From assembly GCA_026770585.1 (NCBI GenBank), contig MU646413.1:2342-13978 (forward strand): a stretch of 11,637 nucleotides of DNA, in the 5' to 3' direction. Source of the stretch: Baffinella frigidus (taxonomy: Eukaryota; Cryptophyceae; Cryptomonadales; Baffinellaceae). Below, piece after piece: positions 1 to 7,099 of the stretch (its first letter is position 1; each line of letters starts with the position of its first letter). The position numbers were made by a program, and so were the translations under genes. The notes beneath the pieces were generated by a model. It saw only the letters and a program-made list of their open reading frames with translations. It searched no databases and was not told where the DNA came from.

Positions 1-48
1 TACCTCGCTCATGAGAAAACCTCCCCCCCTAGGACCCTAGTCCCTACA
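1..48 (+). mobile_element. Family A palindrome, partial at window edge
   Basis: Left arm TACCTCGCTCATGAGAAAAC and the CCTAGGACCCTA block are present; the right arm is missing, and the outer end lies outside the window. Confidence 0.6.
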
Positions 49-56
49 CCTGTTGT

Positions 57-176
57 ACAAGGGTACCTCGCTCATGAGAAAACGCCCCCCCCTAGTAGGA
101 CCCTACGGTTGGCCTATGCCTAGGCCCCTATGGTGGTCCTGGTGAGGGGAACGGTTTCTCATGAGCGAGGTCCCCA
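57..176 (+). mobile_element. Family A palindromic MITE-like element
   Basis: Arms AAGGGTACCTCGCTCATGAG and CTCATGAGCGAGGTCCCCAT enclose the core GGCCTATGCCTAGGCCCCTA. Forward orientation. Confidence 0.8.
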
Positions 177-201
177 TACCGCGCCTCCGTGATAGTGAGG
201 T

Positions 202-320
202 ACAGGGGTACCTCGCTCATAAGAAACCGCACGCCCCTAGGACCCTACAGTAGGACCATGCCTAGGTCCCTACGGTGTTCCTATGGGGGGGGCAGTTTCT
301 TATGAGCAAGGTACCCCTGT
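202..320 (+). mobile_element. Family A palindromic MITE-like element
   Basis: Complete copy with ACAGGGGTACCTCGCTCATA and its inverted partner, TA at each outer edge, forward core. Confidence 0.85.
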
Positions 321-466
321 ACTTGTGTACAGTAACACACATCGTCCAGACCGCAAGTCGCCGCCCGTGAGAAAACACGCGTGTACTCCCATCACACTCA
401 ACATGCACACCACCTACATTGTACCCCCACAAGAGGAGAGAGGCCTCAACATACTTTTCTAGGACC
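321..466. other. Unassigned spacer
   Basis: Unique-looking sequence between two family A elements; no coding potential or repeat seen on either strand. Confidence 0.6.
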
Positions 467-485
467 TAGCCGGCGAGTGTCGAGT

Positions 486-604
486 ACAGGGGTACCTCAC
501 TCATAAGAAACAGCCTCTCCCTAGGACCCTACAGTAGGACCATGCCTATGGCCCTACGGTGGTCCTAGGGGGGGGGCGGTTTCCTATGAGCGAGGTACCC
601 CTGT
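486..604 (+). mobile_element. Family A palindromic element with 20-bp flanking duplication
   Basis: Complete forward copy. The core element CAGGGG...CCCCTG is 487-603. It is flanked exactly by direct repeats TAGCCGGCGAGTGTCGAGTA (467-486) and TAGCCGGCTAGTGTCGAGTA (604-623), 19 of 20 identical, the best target-site duplication in the window. Confidence 0.9.
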
Positions 605-774
605 AGCCGGCTAGTGTCGAGTATTCTGACGCTCCCTTCCAGGCGTCAAAACGGCGCTTAGAAGTGAGAGATCTCCTCAGGCTGGCGCCCAGGGAAGTCA
701 CGCCGGCTACTCCTATATAGGGCGTGCCCCCAGGATGTAGTGAGAAATAATGATGGGGCTCTAGTGAGAGGTGC

Positions 775-860
775 TCAGTCTTTTTTGGCGTCCTCCTTGT
801 CCAGGGCTGAGATCTTCGCCATGTTCTGCTTCACGCCGTTGAAGAACGGCACCTCGATCG
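775..860 (-). CDS. NDUFB10: NDUFB10 exon 4 (C-terminus and stop)
   Basis: After a CCCCCAG acceptor the frame reads two bases of a split codon and then 27 codons ending in the charged tail LDKEDAKKD and TGA (777-775). Almost every codon ends in G or C, as in the other exons. Phase 1 from exon 3 is satisfied (G+CG gives Ala) and the final protein length suits the family. The sequence of this tail is not itself diagnostic, so assignment depends on phase, length and strand. Confidence 0.6.
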
Positions 861-3800
861 CTGGGGGTTGGGGCTTGGGGGTTAGGGTCTAGGTTTTGGG
901 GATTACAGGGGTACCTCGCTCATAAGAAACCGCACCCCCCTAGGACCCTACAGTAGGCCTATGCCTAGGGCCCTATGGTGGTCCTAGGGGGAGGGGGCTG
1001 TTTCTTATGAGCAAGGTACCCCTGTAGGGCTTCCACCACACATGCGTTACTGCTTACTCAGTAACTGGGCGATCGCAGCTCGAAGTCCGATCGGGCTTAG
1101 AGCTGCCACACAAACAGTGTTTTTGCCACACAAACAGCTGCCACACAAACAGCTGCCACACAAACGCTGCCACACAAACACGCCAATCGAGCGTTACTTC
1201 ATAATCTCGTCAACTCTGTAAAATGCCGTCGGTAAAATCTAAGGATGGATGATCCAATTCCGACGTGAAGCTCATTACGGCATTCTGTATCACACTACAG
1301 GGGTACCTCGCTCATAAGAAACAGGCCCCTCCTAGGACCCTACAGTAGGCCTATCCCTAGGGCCCTCTGTGGTCCCTAGGGGGGTGGCGGTTTCTTATGA
1401 GAGAGGTACCCCTGCACCGTGTTGCATCACACTACTGTATTGCATACAAGGGTACCTCGCTCATAAGAAAGCGCCCCCCCCCCCTAGGACCATCATAGGG
1501 CATTAGGCATAGCTGTACTGTAGGGTCCTAGGGGGAGGCGGTTTCTTATGAGCGAGGTACCCCTATACAGTAACACCCTGCCCGATCGCTACGAGCGCCA
1601 ATCATGCTTTACAGGGGTACCTCGCTCATAAGAAACTGCCTCCTCCCTAGGACAACCACAGGGCCCTAGACATCGGACAACCATAGGGCCCTAGACATAG
1701 CCCTACCGGGTCCTAGGAGAAGGCTCTTTCTTATGAGCGAGGTGCCCCTGTGCTTCACACGCTTCTGCAGGGGTTACTCGAAATCAAGGACTTGATGCGC
1801 CCTTTCTTGGGAGTGAGGTACCCCTGCAGAGGGGATACTCAAAAAGAAGATTTAACAGTAGGCTGTGCATAGGAGCCGGAGTCTATTGTTTAAAATCTAA
1901 AAGTAGGTGCTGAAACTCTCTTTTAGAAGGCGTGTAGAAGGCGTAGGGACCACCCTACGAGCAGTGTGTGGCCACATTCTCTCGTAAGCCCTCTTCCTGA
2001 AGTGGCGAGCGGGTCACTCATGACCTACGAACGGAGGTAGGCGCCTACGCAGAGACCTACGTGGGAGGGTAACCGGCTGCTCGCCTCAGGGAGGCGAGGC
2101 GATCCACTCTCTCTCGCGTTCTCTCGCGCTCGCTCTCGAAACTCTCTCTCTCTCGAAACTCTCTCTCGCTCTCGCTGGCTCTCGCTGGCTCTCGCTGGCT
2201 CTCGCTGGCTCTCGCTCTCCCCCCCCTCCCCTCCCTCCCTCCCTCTCGCGCTCTCTCCCCCCCTCCCTCCCTCCCTCTCTCCCACGGGCAGCTATCGGGA
2301 CGAGGACAGGTAAACATTCATGTAAGCGAACCAGCCCCAGGATCCGACAGGAGGCCATCCGCAGTCATAGGGGGTTTCCGCTCGGGGGGTTCCGTACCAG
2401 CCAAGTAGGCTTGGACAAATTCTTTGCAGTTGTCGAGGTGGTTGACCCCTTCCCGGCGGTAGCACTGCCGCACCTGCTTCAGGCTTGAACGTCTTATGGA
2501 CCAGTATGACTTCCCCACCCACACAGAAAACGGGTATCGTAGTGAGACTTCACACCGTGTGTTTTTACAAGAGAACCCAGTCAACCCGACCGACTTGGAC
2601 AACGTCACGGGTTTGGGGGCTCGTTTCTTAAGGCTCATAGACTTTTGTATCACTCAACTCAAGGCTCAAGGGCCTGTTTTAGGACCTGTGCCGAGAGTAA
2701 TAAAGAAGAAGAAGAAGGTTTAGGGGTTAGGATTTAGGGTTTCGGGTTTCGGGTTTCGGGTCTTGGATTTCAGGTTTCAGGTTTCGGGTTTCAGGTTTCA
2801 GGTTTCGGGTTTCGGGTTTCGGGTTTCGGTTTCGGATTTCGGATTTCGGGTTTCGGGTTTCGGGGACCTCTTCGCGTGCGTCGCGCGCCCACATAATCTG
2901 ATTTAGGGTGTATGGTTTAGGGGTTATGGGTGAGGGTTCGGGGGTTGTGGTTGAGTGTGAAGGGTTTCGGGTTTTGGGGTTCGTGTCCCGCGCCCCCGAC
3001 CACCGATAAGTTGTTGGAGCATCGATAAGTTGTTGGAGCATCGATAAGTTGTTGGAGCATCGATAAGTTGTTGGTGCATGGGCCATCACCCGATAGGATC
3101 ATAACCCAGTGCACCACCTCCACTCACCAACCACCCGCAACCCATTCGACCGATGTTAAGCGTATGGCATCGACTACAGTAGGGCCGTAGGGCTTCTACG
3201 AGAAACCAGGGCCTAGAGTCAGGCCTGCCGTAGTCACTACCGTAGGCCTCACTACCCAAACTCTAGCACGGTACCCTATGAACCTGGCCACGCACATTTC
3301 AGTCGCTACCGCCAGCCCTCAGGAAAGGACCAAAAGGTCGATTTTCAGACCACCTTGCAGGCGGGGTCGGATCCGACCCCGCTGCAAGGTGATTTTGAGG
3401 TCTGGAAATCGACGATTTGGTCTTTCCGTGAGGGTTGGTGGTATGCAACTAGACGGTGGTGCCCGCATCTGTGCATGTCCCATCGAGGGACTTTCCGCTC
3501 CCGAAACGGACTGAAAAGGGGCTGGCGGGGCCGCTCACCCTCCAGCCTGAGACACCCTTCTCTCTCTCTCTCTCTCCCTCTCTCTCTCCCTCTCTCCCTC
3601 TCCCTCTCTCTCTCCACACGATACAACGCATCGCAACCCCCCCCTGCTCCCGGGTGTTCCGCCGGGCCAGGCCAACACGCCGGGAAAGGTCTAGGAAGCA
3701 CTATGTGCTACTGAGACCGAGAACACGCCTAGCATGCGCCCCCTAAGATTCCTAGACCTGTTCCAGACCTGGAAAATGTCTAGGACTTGACACCAGCGCG

Positions 3801-4673
3801 CGTCTTTTCCGGGGCGCTCTCCTTGTCTAAAGCGCTCTGGGAAAGGTCTGTGAGTCGTAGGGGGAATCGTAGGGGATGGTGGGAAGCGAAGCAGGCCTGG
3901 CAGCTTCCTGGGGGAGGGCTCTTTGGTTTCGGGTTTCGGGTTTCTGGTTTCGGATTCGAGTTTCGGGTTTCCGGGTTGATCGCGCACCTTGACCCATCCC
4001 GCCCGCACCCGCTCCTCCTTGAGGTTGATGTTCGCCACGGGATCCGTCTGCAAACAAGAGAGGACCGCCGTCAGTTCCCGGCGCAAGTCCAGCCCACGGA
4101 CGTGAGCGAGCAGTCGGCCCACCGCAGGACGCAGCCACATCTCCTCCGCGACGCCTTCACACCCCACCTCACGGGATGTACTGCCTCCGTACTGCAACCC
4201 GCTCACCGCAAAACCCTCGGGAGCTACATGCAGACACGGTCGACCCGCTGCCCGCTGTGCTGCCTGTTGCCATGCGCAGCCTGGAAGCTCCTTCCGAGAA
4301 CAATAAAGCGCCTATCCGGCGGGGTCGCGCCTATACGTGGACAGAAACTGTCCCCGTGAAAACGAGTAGCGGCGCCGCCATTACCAGCACCACTCTCTGC
4401 CACCCCACCCTGGAACGCAGCCAGGCCAGGTGCCAGCGAGGCACAGGAGAGAGCGCCGGGGAGAAATTCTGCTGACTCTGCTCGAGCACGGCCACGGAAA
4501 AGCACCCGCCAACGTGCTGCATGACACATGGTGCGGCAGCGCCGAACATTTTCTCTGAAGGCCTCCGGGGCTGGGCCGGGGTGGAGGCGGTGGCAACGGG
4601 TCTGTGGGGTCGGGACCTCGGCATTCTCGGTGGGGAACTTGTAGTTGACGGTCGCGATCGGATCGATCGGCAT
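775..4673 (-). CDS. NDUFB10: NADH:ubiquinone oxidoreductase subunit NDUFB10 (PDSW type), four exons
   Basis: Model: complement of join(775..860, 2398..2509, 3988..4047, 4617..4673), 315 nt, 104 residues plus TGA. The family is an accessory subunit of mitochondrial complex I on the intermembrane-space side of the membrane arm. Seen: residues 21-24 read DPVA and are followed by a basic/acidic helix with Trp37, as in plant homologues. Residues 55-67 read CYRREGVNHLDNC, the family's Cys-x11-Cys with internal REGxN. All four segments join in frame and the length is close to plant NDUFB10 (a little over 100 residues). There is no obvious cleavable presequence. Splice sites: intron 1 GTCCCG/TTTGCAG, intron 2 GTGCGC/GGGGAAG, intron 3 GTACGG/CCCCCAG. 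The intron 1 donor and intron 2 acceptor are weak, and the Trp-Cys distance is two residues longer than I recall for plants, so the start of exon 3 may shift slightly. Identity is well supported; exact boundaries are less so. Confidence 0.8.
866..904. repeat. Degenerate telomere-like tract at splice acceptor
   Basis: GGGGTTAGGG- and TTTTGGGG-like blocks on the plus strand. On the gene strand this reads as C-rich, A-punctuated sequence ending in CCCCCAG, the presumed exon 4 acceptor. Confidence 0.6.
905..1025 (+). mobile_element. Family A palindromic element in NDUFB10 intron 3
   Basis: Complete forward copy, both arms near perfect (TATGAGCAAGG in the right arm). It lies 45 bp from the exon 4 acceptor. 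Confidence 0.85.
1105..1180 (+). repeat. 15-bp tandem repeat, five units
   Basis: GCCACACAAACA starts at 1105, 1125, 1140, 1155 and 1169 with AGCT-like spacers. The first spacer is expanded by a GTGTTTTT insertion. Confidence 0.9.
1297..1415 (+). mobile_element. Family A palindromic element
   Basis: Forward copy. Flanks 1278-1297 and 1415-1434 match at 14 of 20 positions, with ATCACACTA identical, a possible older 20-bp duplication. Confidence 0.85.
1446..1566 (-). mobile_element. Family A palindromic element, reversed
   Basis: The core reads AGGACCATCATAGGGC, i.e. inverted relative to neighbours. Outer ends are mutated (ACAAGGG, CCCCTAT). Confidence 0.85.
1611..1751 (-). mobile_element. 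Family A element, reversed, with internal tandem duplication
   Basis: 141 bp instead of about 119. The excess is a 25-bp core segment duplicated in tandem at 1650-1674 and 1675-1699, with two differences. Confidence 0.85.
1768..1826. mobile_element. Shrunken family A derivative
   Basis: 59 bp with outer CAGGGGTTACTCG and GTGAGGTACCCCTG retained but the CCTAGG core lost, bounded by TGCA-like sequence. Confidence 0.55.
1993..2094 (-). mobile_element. Diverged family B copy
   Basis: CCTGAAGTGGCGAG...TCATGACC...GTAGGCGCC resembles the complement of the copy at 9504-9602. The right end retains only CGCCTCAGGGA. It lies in NDUFB10 intron 3. Confidence 0.45.
2108..2281 (+). repeat. CT-rich low-complexity tract
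   Basis: CTCTCTCG, CTCTCGCTGG (four tandem units near 2170-2210) and CCCTCCCT blocks. Frames through it on the opposite strand encode only Arg/Glu/Gly/Ser-rich peptides and are not genes. Confidence 0.9.
2398..2509 (-). CDS. NDUFB10: NDUFB10 exon 3 (Cys-x11-Cys block)
   Basis: Encodes 37 residues and the first base of a split codon. It carries the diagnostic CYRREGVNHLDNC followed by an aromatic/hydrophobic run ending YLA. The donor G|GTACGG at 2397 leaves phase 1, which matches the two leading bases of exon 4. The acceptor GGGGAAG at 2512-2510 is preceded by a TTTTCTGTGTG pyrimidine stretch and is the only AG that keeps phase 0. Confidence 0.8.
2717..2875 (+). repeat. Interstitial telomere-like repeat, TTTCGGG type
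   Basis: About 20 heptamers, mostly TTTCGGG with TTTAGGG, TTTCAGG and TTTCGGA variants, opening with plain TTTAGGG-like units. It is preceded by an AAG triplet run (2704-2716). A C-for-A variant of the plant-type telomere heptamer dominates. Confidence 0.85.
2903..2985 (+). repeat. Second, more degenerate telomere-like tract
   Basis: Irregular GGTTTAGGG, GGGTGAGGGTTCGGGGG and GGGTTTCGGG blocks, separated from the first tract by 27 nt of GC-rich unique sequence. Confidence 0.6.
3005..3080 (+). repeat. 19-bp tandem repeat, four units
   Basis: GATAAGTTGTTGGAGCATC starts at 3005, 3024, 3043 and 3062. The first three units are identical and the fourth has GGTG for GGAG, so expansion is recent. 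Confidence 0.95.
3303..3448. mobile_element. 146-bp imperfect foldback element (single copy here)
   Basis: A long inverted repeat centred on GGATCC (3369-3374). The core GCGGGGTCGGATCCGACCCC is perfect, and arms extend outwards through GGAAAG(G)ACCAAA, GTCGATTT(T/C)CAGACC and the outer (C/A)CCCTCA and TACC(G/A)CCA blocks with a few indels. No copy elsewhere in the window, so assignment as a MITE is inference. Confidence 0.6.
3558..3617 (+). repeat. CT microsatellite
   Basis: (CT)n interrupted by CCCT. Open frames through it are artefacts of low complexity. Confidence 0.9.
3924..3978 (+). repeat. Third telomere-like tract beside exon 2
   Basis: Seven to eight TTTCGGG-like heptamers with single substitutions (TTTCTGG, TTTCGGA). 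It ends about 10 nt from the exon 2 donor of NDUFB10. Confidence 0.75.
3988..4047 (-). CDS. NDUFB10: NDUFB10 exon 2
   Basis: Twenty codons reading TDPVANINLKEERVRAGWVK. The exon is bounded by a strong acceptor (pyrimidine stretch ending TTGTTTGCAG, last base 4048) and a donor AAG|GTGCGC. DPVA followed by charged residues and a Trp 16 residues after the Asp is the N-terminal conserved block of the family. The intron on its 3' side starts within 10 nt of a degenerate telomere-like tract. Confidence 0.8.
4048..4616 (-). other. NDUFB10 intron 1
   Basis: 569-nt intron, donor GTCCCG, acceptor TTTGCAG. GC-rich, with open frames on both strands but no repeat or RNA gene that I recognise. It is the only NDUFB10 intron free of evident repeats. 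Confidence 0.55.
4617..4673 (-). CDS. NDUFB10: NDUFB10 exon 1 (start codon)
   Basis: It begins with ATG at 4673-4671 and encodes 19 residues, MPIDPIATVNYKFPTENAE. The frame stays open beyond it, but joining at GAG|GTCCCG puts the DPVA motif at a position fitting plant homologues and keeps phase 0. The donor is weak (no purine at +3/+4), so a later donor remains possible. The ATG is the first in frame after a TAG upstream at 4687-4685. Confidence 0.65.
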
Positions 4674-4873
4674 CTTCGCTGGATCTAGCACACACTCTCA
4701 ACACACAGCCTCGACGCCTCTCCACCCCGTGCCTGCCGCCTCGGTCTGGAGGAGGGCAAATCTGCAATAGTGGCTTTTAAAAGTGTTTTAATTTCAGCCA
4801 ACTTTCGCTCACCCCCCTTCTGGCCGGTAAATCGAAAAAAATCACGAGCTCGTGCCCTCATCTTCAAGTCGCA
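4674..4873. promoter_or_regulatory. Bidirectional promoter between NDUFB10 and RPL34
   Basis: Only 200 bp separate the two divergent start codons, so both promoters and 5' UTRs must lie here unless there are upstream noncoding exons. The middle holds an AT-rich stretch at about 4769-4792 containing TTTTAAAA and TTTTAATTTC, a possible TATA-like core. A pyrimidine-rich CCCCCCTTCTGG lies on the RPL34 side, reminiscent of ribosomal protein gene starts. No start site can be fixed from sequence alone. Confidence 0.55.
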
Positions 4874-4962
4874 ATGAAGGACACCCGCCTCGCCTTCCGC
4901 CGGCGCCACAGCTACAACACCAAGTCCAACAAGACCCGTGTTGTCAAGACTCCTGGTGGGAA
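4874..4962 (+). CDS. RPL34: RPL34 exon 1
   Basis: Encodes residues 1-29 and two bases of Lys30, with the basic RRRHSYNT block. The donor AA|GTGAGT is near consensus. Confidence 0.93.
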
Positions 4963-6977
4963 GTGAGTCTCCCATCCCTCTGGTCTGGCGGGTGGGGCGG
5001 CGGCGTGGAGCCGGGAGATGGCTCCGAACAGTGTTCCAGGACTACTCGTGCAGGAGCAGGTCCAGATGGCAGGAGGTGTGCTGGAGGGGGGGGAGGAGGA
5101 GGCGGTGGCGAAGCAGGCTCGCAGGCTCTCGCAGCTGGAAGGCTGCGGGCTTTGCTTTGGAGGCGTCCTCACGAGGGGGCCCCGGGCTGATGCGAAATCC
5201 CGAGGGACACAAACCGGCAGTCTGGGGGGGGGGGGCCTGCTCCAGCAGTATGCTGTTCCGGGGCCGAGTTGGCTGTTCCGGGGTCCTTCTCGAGCACACC
5301 TATGCGTCCCGCGTGTGCACTTAGAGGCTGCATTGCAGCTTCTAGGACCGTTCGATGAGAACGGGGACGAGGAAAGCAGTTGATGTCTCGTTGGTGACAT
5401 CATGCTCGCAGTCCTGGTTGACGTCTCGGTCGCTGTGCTGCTGCATCGTGACCGAAACGGGCGTGCCAGTGTAGAGCGGTAGAGGGGGCTGCGGGCATGA
5501 TCGCTCCGCACCAGGGTGGATGCCGTCTCCCGTCTCGTGCCTGTCGACCTTTCACTGACCGAGCTGCTCTCGCACAGGCTCGCGCTCTTGTATGTCAAGA
5601 AGCAGGCCAACGTTTCCAAGTGCGGTGACTGCGGCGAGAAGCTGCGCGGGGTGAAGGCGCTTCGCCCGATGCAGAAGAAGAAGTCCATCTCCACGAAGCG
5701 CTTGAAGCACGTGAGCCGCGCGTACGGCGGGGCTCGGTGAGCACCCTTTTCCATTCTCGTGTTTCCACCCACCAGGGCTCGGTCCTGCCCTATTCTCGCT
5801 CGAGTGTTGCCTCCCACTGTCCTACCACATCCACATCAACCCTGCGGGACGTGTTAATATTCTGGTAGCGGGCGGGGCGTGCGAGATTGATTTTGAGGAG
5901 GTAGTGAAGGTTGCAGAGGATGGTCTACGGAGTTGTATAGCAGCGAGGCTCCAAGAACTGTCCCTCAGGCACAGGTCTCGGCGCGCCGATATTTTTGGGC
6001 TCTCTGGGGTAAACAGCGCCAGGTTCCAAGGTTCCAGGTGGGGTGTCGTGGGCTGAGCATACGTTTGCACGATGCAGACTTGATGCAGTGCAGGGTTGGC
6101 TTTAGGTTGGGTATGGCCTCAGCACCACCTTGAGGGCTATCCTAGTCTGGTACGGCGCAGGTGAATGCTGCGCTTAACTCATGAGGATTGGTCTTTCTAC
6201 TTCTAATTGTGCGTTTTTTTGTGTGGTTGTCATGCGGAGCTCGCTCTGTGTGGCTGCTGTGGGTTTCACTTGTGGAGGCGAGGTCTGCCCCGGGCTGGAA
6301 GTGTTAGTTGCACCGACCTCTTGCTCAACCACCGCCGCCCCCCTAGCCTGCCCACATTCCAGGCTGCGCGCTGCTCAGCCAACCAGCCATCTTGATTTTG
6401 GATGGGGGGTGAGGTTCATTCAGCATGGGCATGCAGGTCCTGGATGGTGCTGGAGGAGTGGTTTAGGGTGTAGGTAGGGTGTGAAGATTGCGCGCGCCTT
6501 CACCAGGGCCTTGTGGGGCGCGGGTGCTGTGTACGTACGCGGGTGTTAGATGAGCAGGCATACATCACGCGTGGATGACCCTTCTTGACTGGTTGACTTG
6601 ATTGGTGTGGCATGTCTCACGTGCAAGTGCGCATGTCGTGGAATATCTCGCGTGCTGACAACGTTGGCGTGTGTCAATGCTGACGGCGAATCTCGCGTGA
6701 GGGTGCGTGGTGACAACGTGCCGTGCCCAAATGCTGACGGCTGATCTCGCGTGCTGACGATGATGATGTGTGGTGACAACATGTCGTGTCCAAACACTGT
6801 GTCTAAACACTGACGGCTGATCACACGCTTTTCCTGACGTCTCATCCCGCGTGTATCAGGTGTGGAAAGTGCGTGCGGCAGAGGATCATCCGCGCGTTCC
6901 TGATCGAGGAGCAGAAGATCGTGAAGCGTGTGCTTATCGATCAGCAGAAGGCCAAGCCGACTCCCGCCGGCAAGTAA
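4874..6977 (+). CDS. RPL34: 60S ribosomal protein L34 (eL34), three exons
   Basis: Model: join(4874..4962, 5578..5736, 6860..6977), 366 nt, 121 residues plus TAA. eL34 is a structural protein of the large cytosolic ribosomal subunit. Seen: an N-terminal RLAFRRRHSYNTKSNKTR block, a C4 zinc-binding pattern CGDC (45-48) and CGKC (84-87), the hallmark HVSRAYGG at 74-81, and RAFLIEEQKIV at 94-104. The human protein is 117 residues. Introns are GT-AG: GTGAGT...CACAG (615 nt) and GTGAGC...ATCAG (1123 nt). Both split codons restore family residues (Lys30, Arg83). The ATG at 4874 gives one more N-terminal residue than human; no better in-frame start is visible. It is transcribed divergently from NDUFB10, 200 bp away. 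Confidence 0.96.
4963..5577 (+). other. RPL34 intron 1
   Basis: GT-AG intron of 615 nt. It is G-rich in its first half, with runs of 7-10 G at 5086-5093 and 5223-5232. A loosely repeated GTTGAyGTCTCG occurs at about 5380 and 5419. I see no RNA gene or coding exon in it; longer reading frames here are intronic. Confidence 0.85.
5578..5736 (+). CDS. RPL34: RPL34 exon 2
   Basis: It starts after TCGCACAG and encodes residues 30-82 plus two bases of Arg83, including CGDC, KLRGVKALRP and HVSRAYGG. It ends at the donor CG|GTGAGC. Confidence 0.96.
5737..6859 (+). other. RPL34 intron 2
   Basis: GT-AG intron of 1123 nt. Its last 220 nt are a degenerate tandem repeat (separate entry). The rest shows no recognisable gene. 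The short stretch at 6459-6482 (GGTTTAGGGTGTAGGTAGGG) resembles the telomere-like tracts of the neighbouring gene. Confidence 0.85.
6645..6830 (+). repeat. Degenerate tandem repeat in RPL34 intron 2
   Basis: About three units, each starting ATCTCGCGTG (6645, 6690, 6744) and carrying GGTGACAAC and AATGCTGACGGC-like blocks. Units are 45-75 nt, so indels have accumulated. The third unit contains ATGATGA at 6760-6766 and CTGA at 6817-6820. Confidence 0.65.
6860..6977 (+). CDS. RPL34: RPL34 exon 3 and stop
   Basis: It begins after GTATCAG, completes Arg83, and gives CGKC and RAFLIEEQKIVKRVL, ending in a PTPAGK tail and TAA (6975-6977). The second CxxC of the zinc site is here. Confidence 0.95.
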
Positions 6978-7099
6978 ATGGTGTGCGAACCATTGGGGGG
7001 AGGGCCAGGCCAGCGGGTCCTTCAATATTTTTTGTGAAATGAAGCAACGTCGTTTTTCAAACGGAGGGTCGTGGCGCGCTCCTCAAGCGCAGAAGCGCT

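Larger units (their letters stand above)
861..2397 (-). other. NDUFB10 intron 3, filled with palindromic elements
   Basis: 1537-nt intron carrying a telomere-like tract at the acceptor, four full family A palindromes and one shrunken copy, a 15-bp tandem repeat, a diverged family B copy and a CT tract. The boundaries depend on the exon 3/exon 4 assignment. Confidence 0.5.
2510..3987 (-). other. NDUFB10 intron 2, repeat-filled
   Basis: 1478-nt intron holding, from low to high coordinate, two telomere-like tracts, a 19-bp tandem repeat, a short imperfect palindrome (3172-3235), a 146-bp foldback, a CT tract, an 11-bp inverted repeat AGGTCTAGGAA (about 3687 and 3749), and a third telomere-like tract beside exon 2. 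Confidence 0.6.

Noticed and set aside
1-1830. CRISPR array
   Set aside because: The regularly recurring palindromes are about 120 bp, occur in both orientations, have irregular spacing and sit within introns of a eukaryotic gene.
2025-2358. Minus-strand Arg/Glu/Ser-rich frames
   Set aside because: They are translations of the CT-rich low-complexity tract.
2496-2723. Plus-strand 75-codon reading frame
   Set aside because: It lies antisense to NDUFB10 exon 3 and runs into the telomere-like repeat. No recognisable motif.
2717-2875. True chromosome end
   Set aside because: The repeats are degenerate, internal, and followed by genes on both sides.
3787-4359. Plus-strand 190-codon frame
   Set aside because: It crosses a telomere-like repeat and is antisense to NDUFB10 exon 2; no domain seen.
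4912-5817. Long minus-strand frame of about 300 codons
   Set aside because: It is the reverse complement of RPL34 exon 2 and its introns. Conserved eL34 sequence is clearly on the plus strand.
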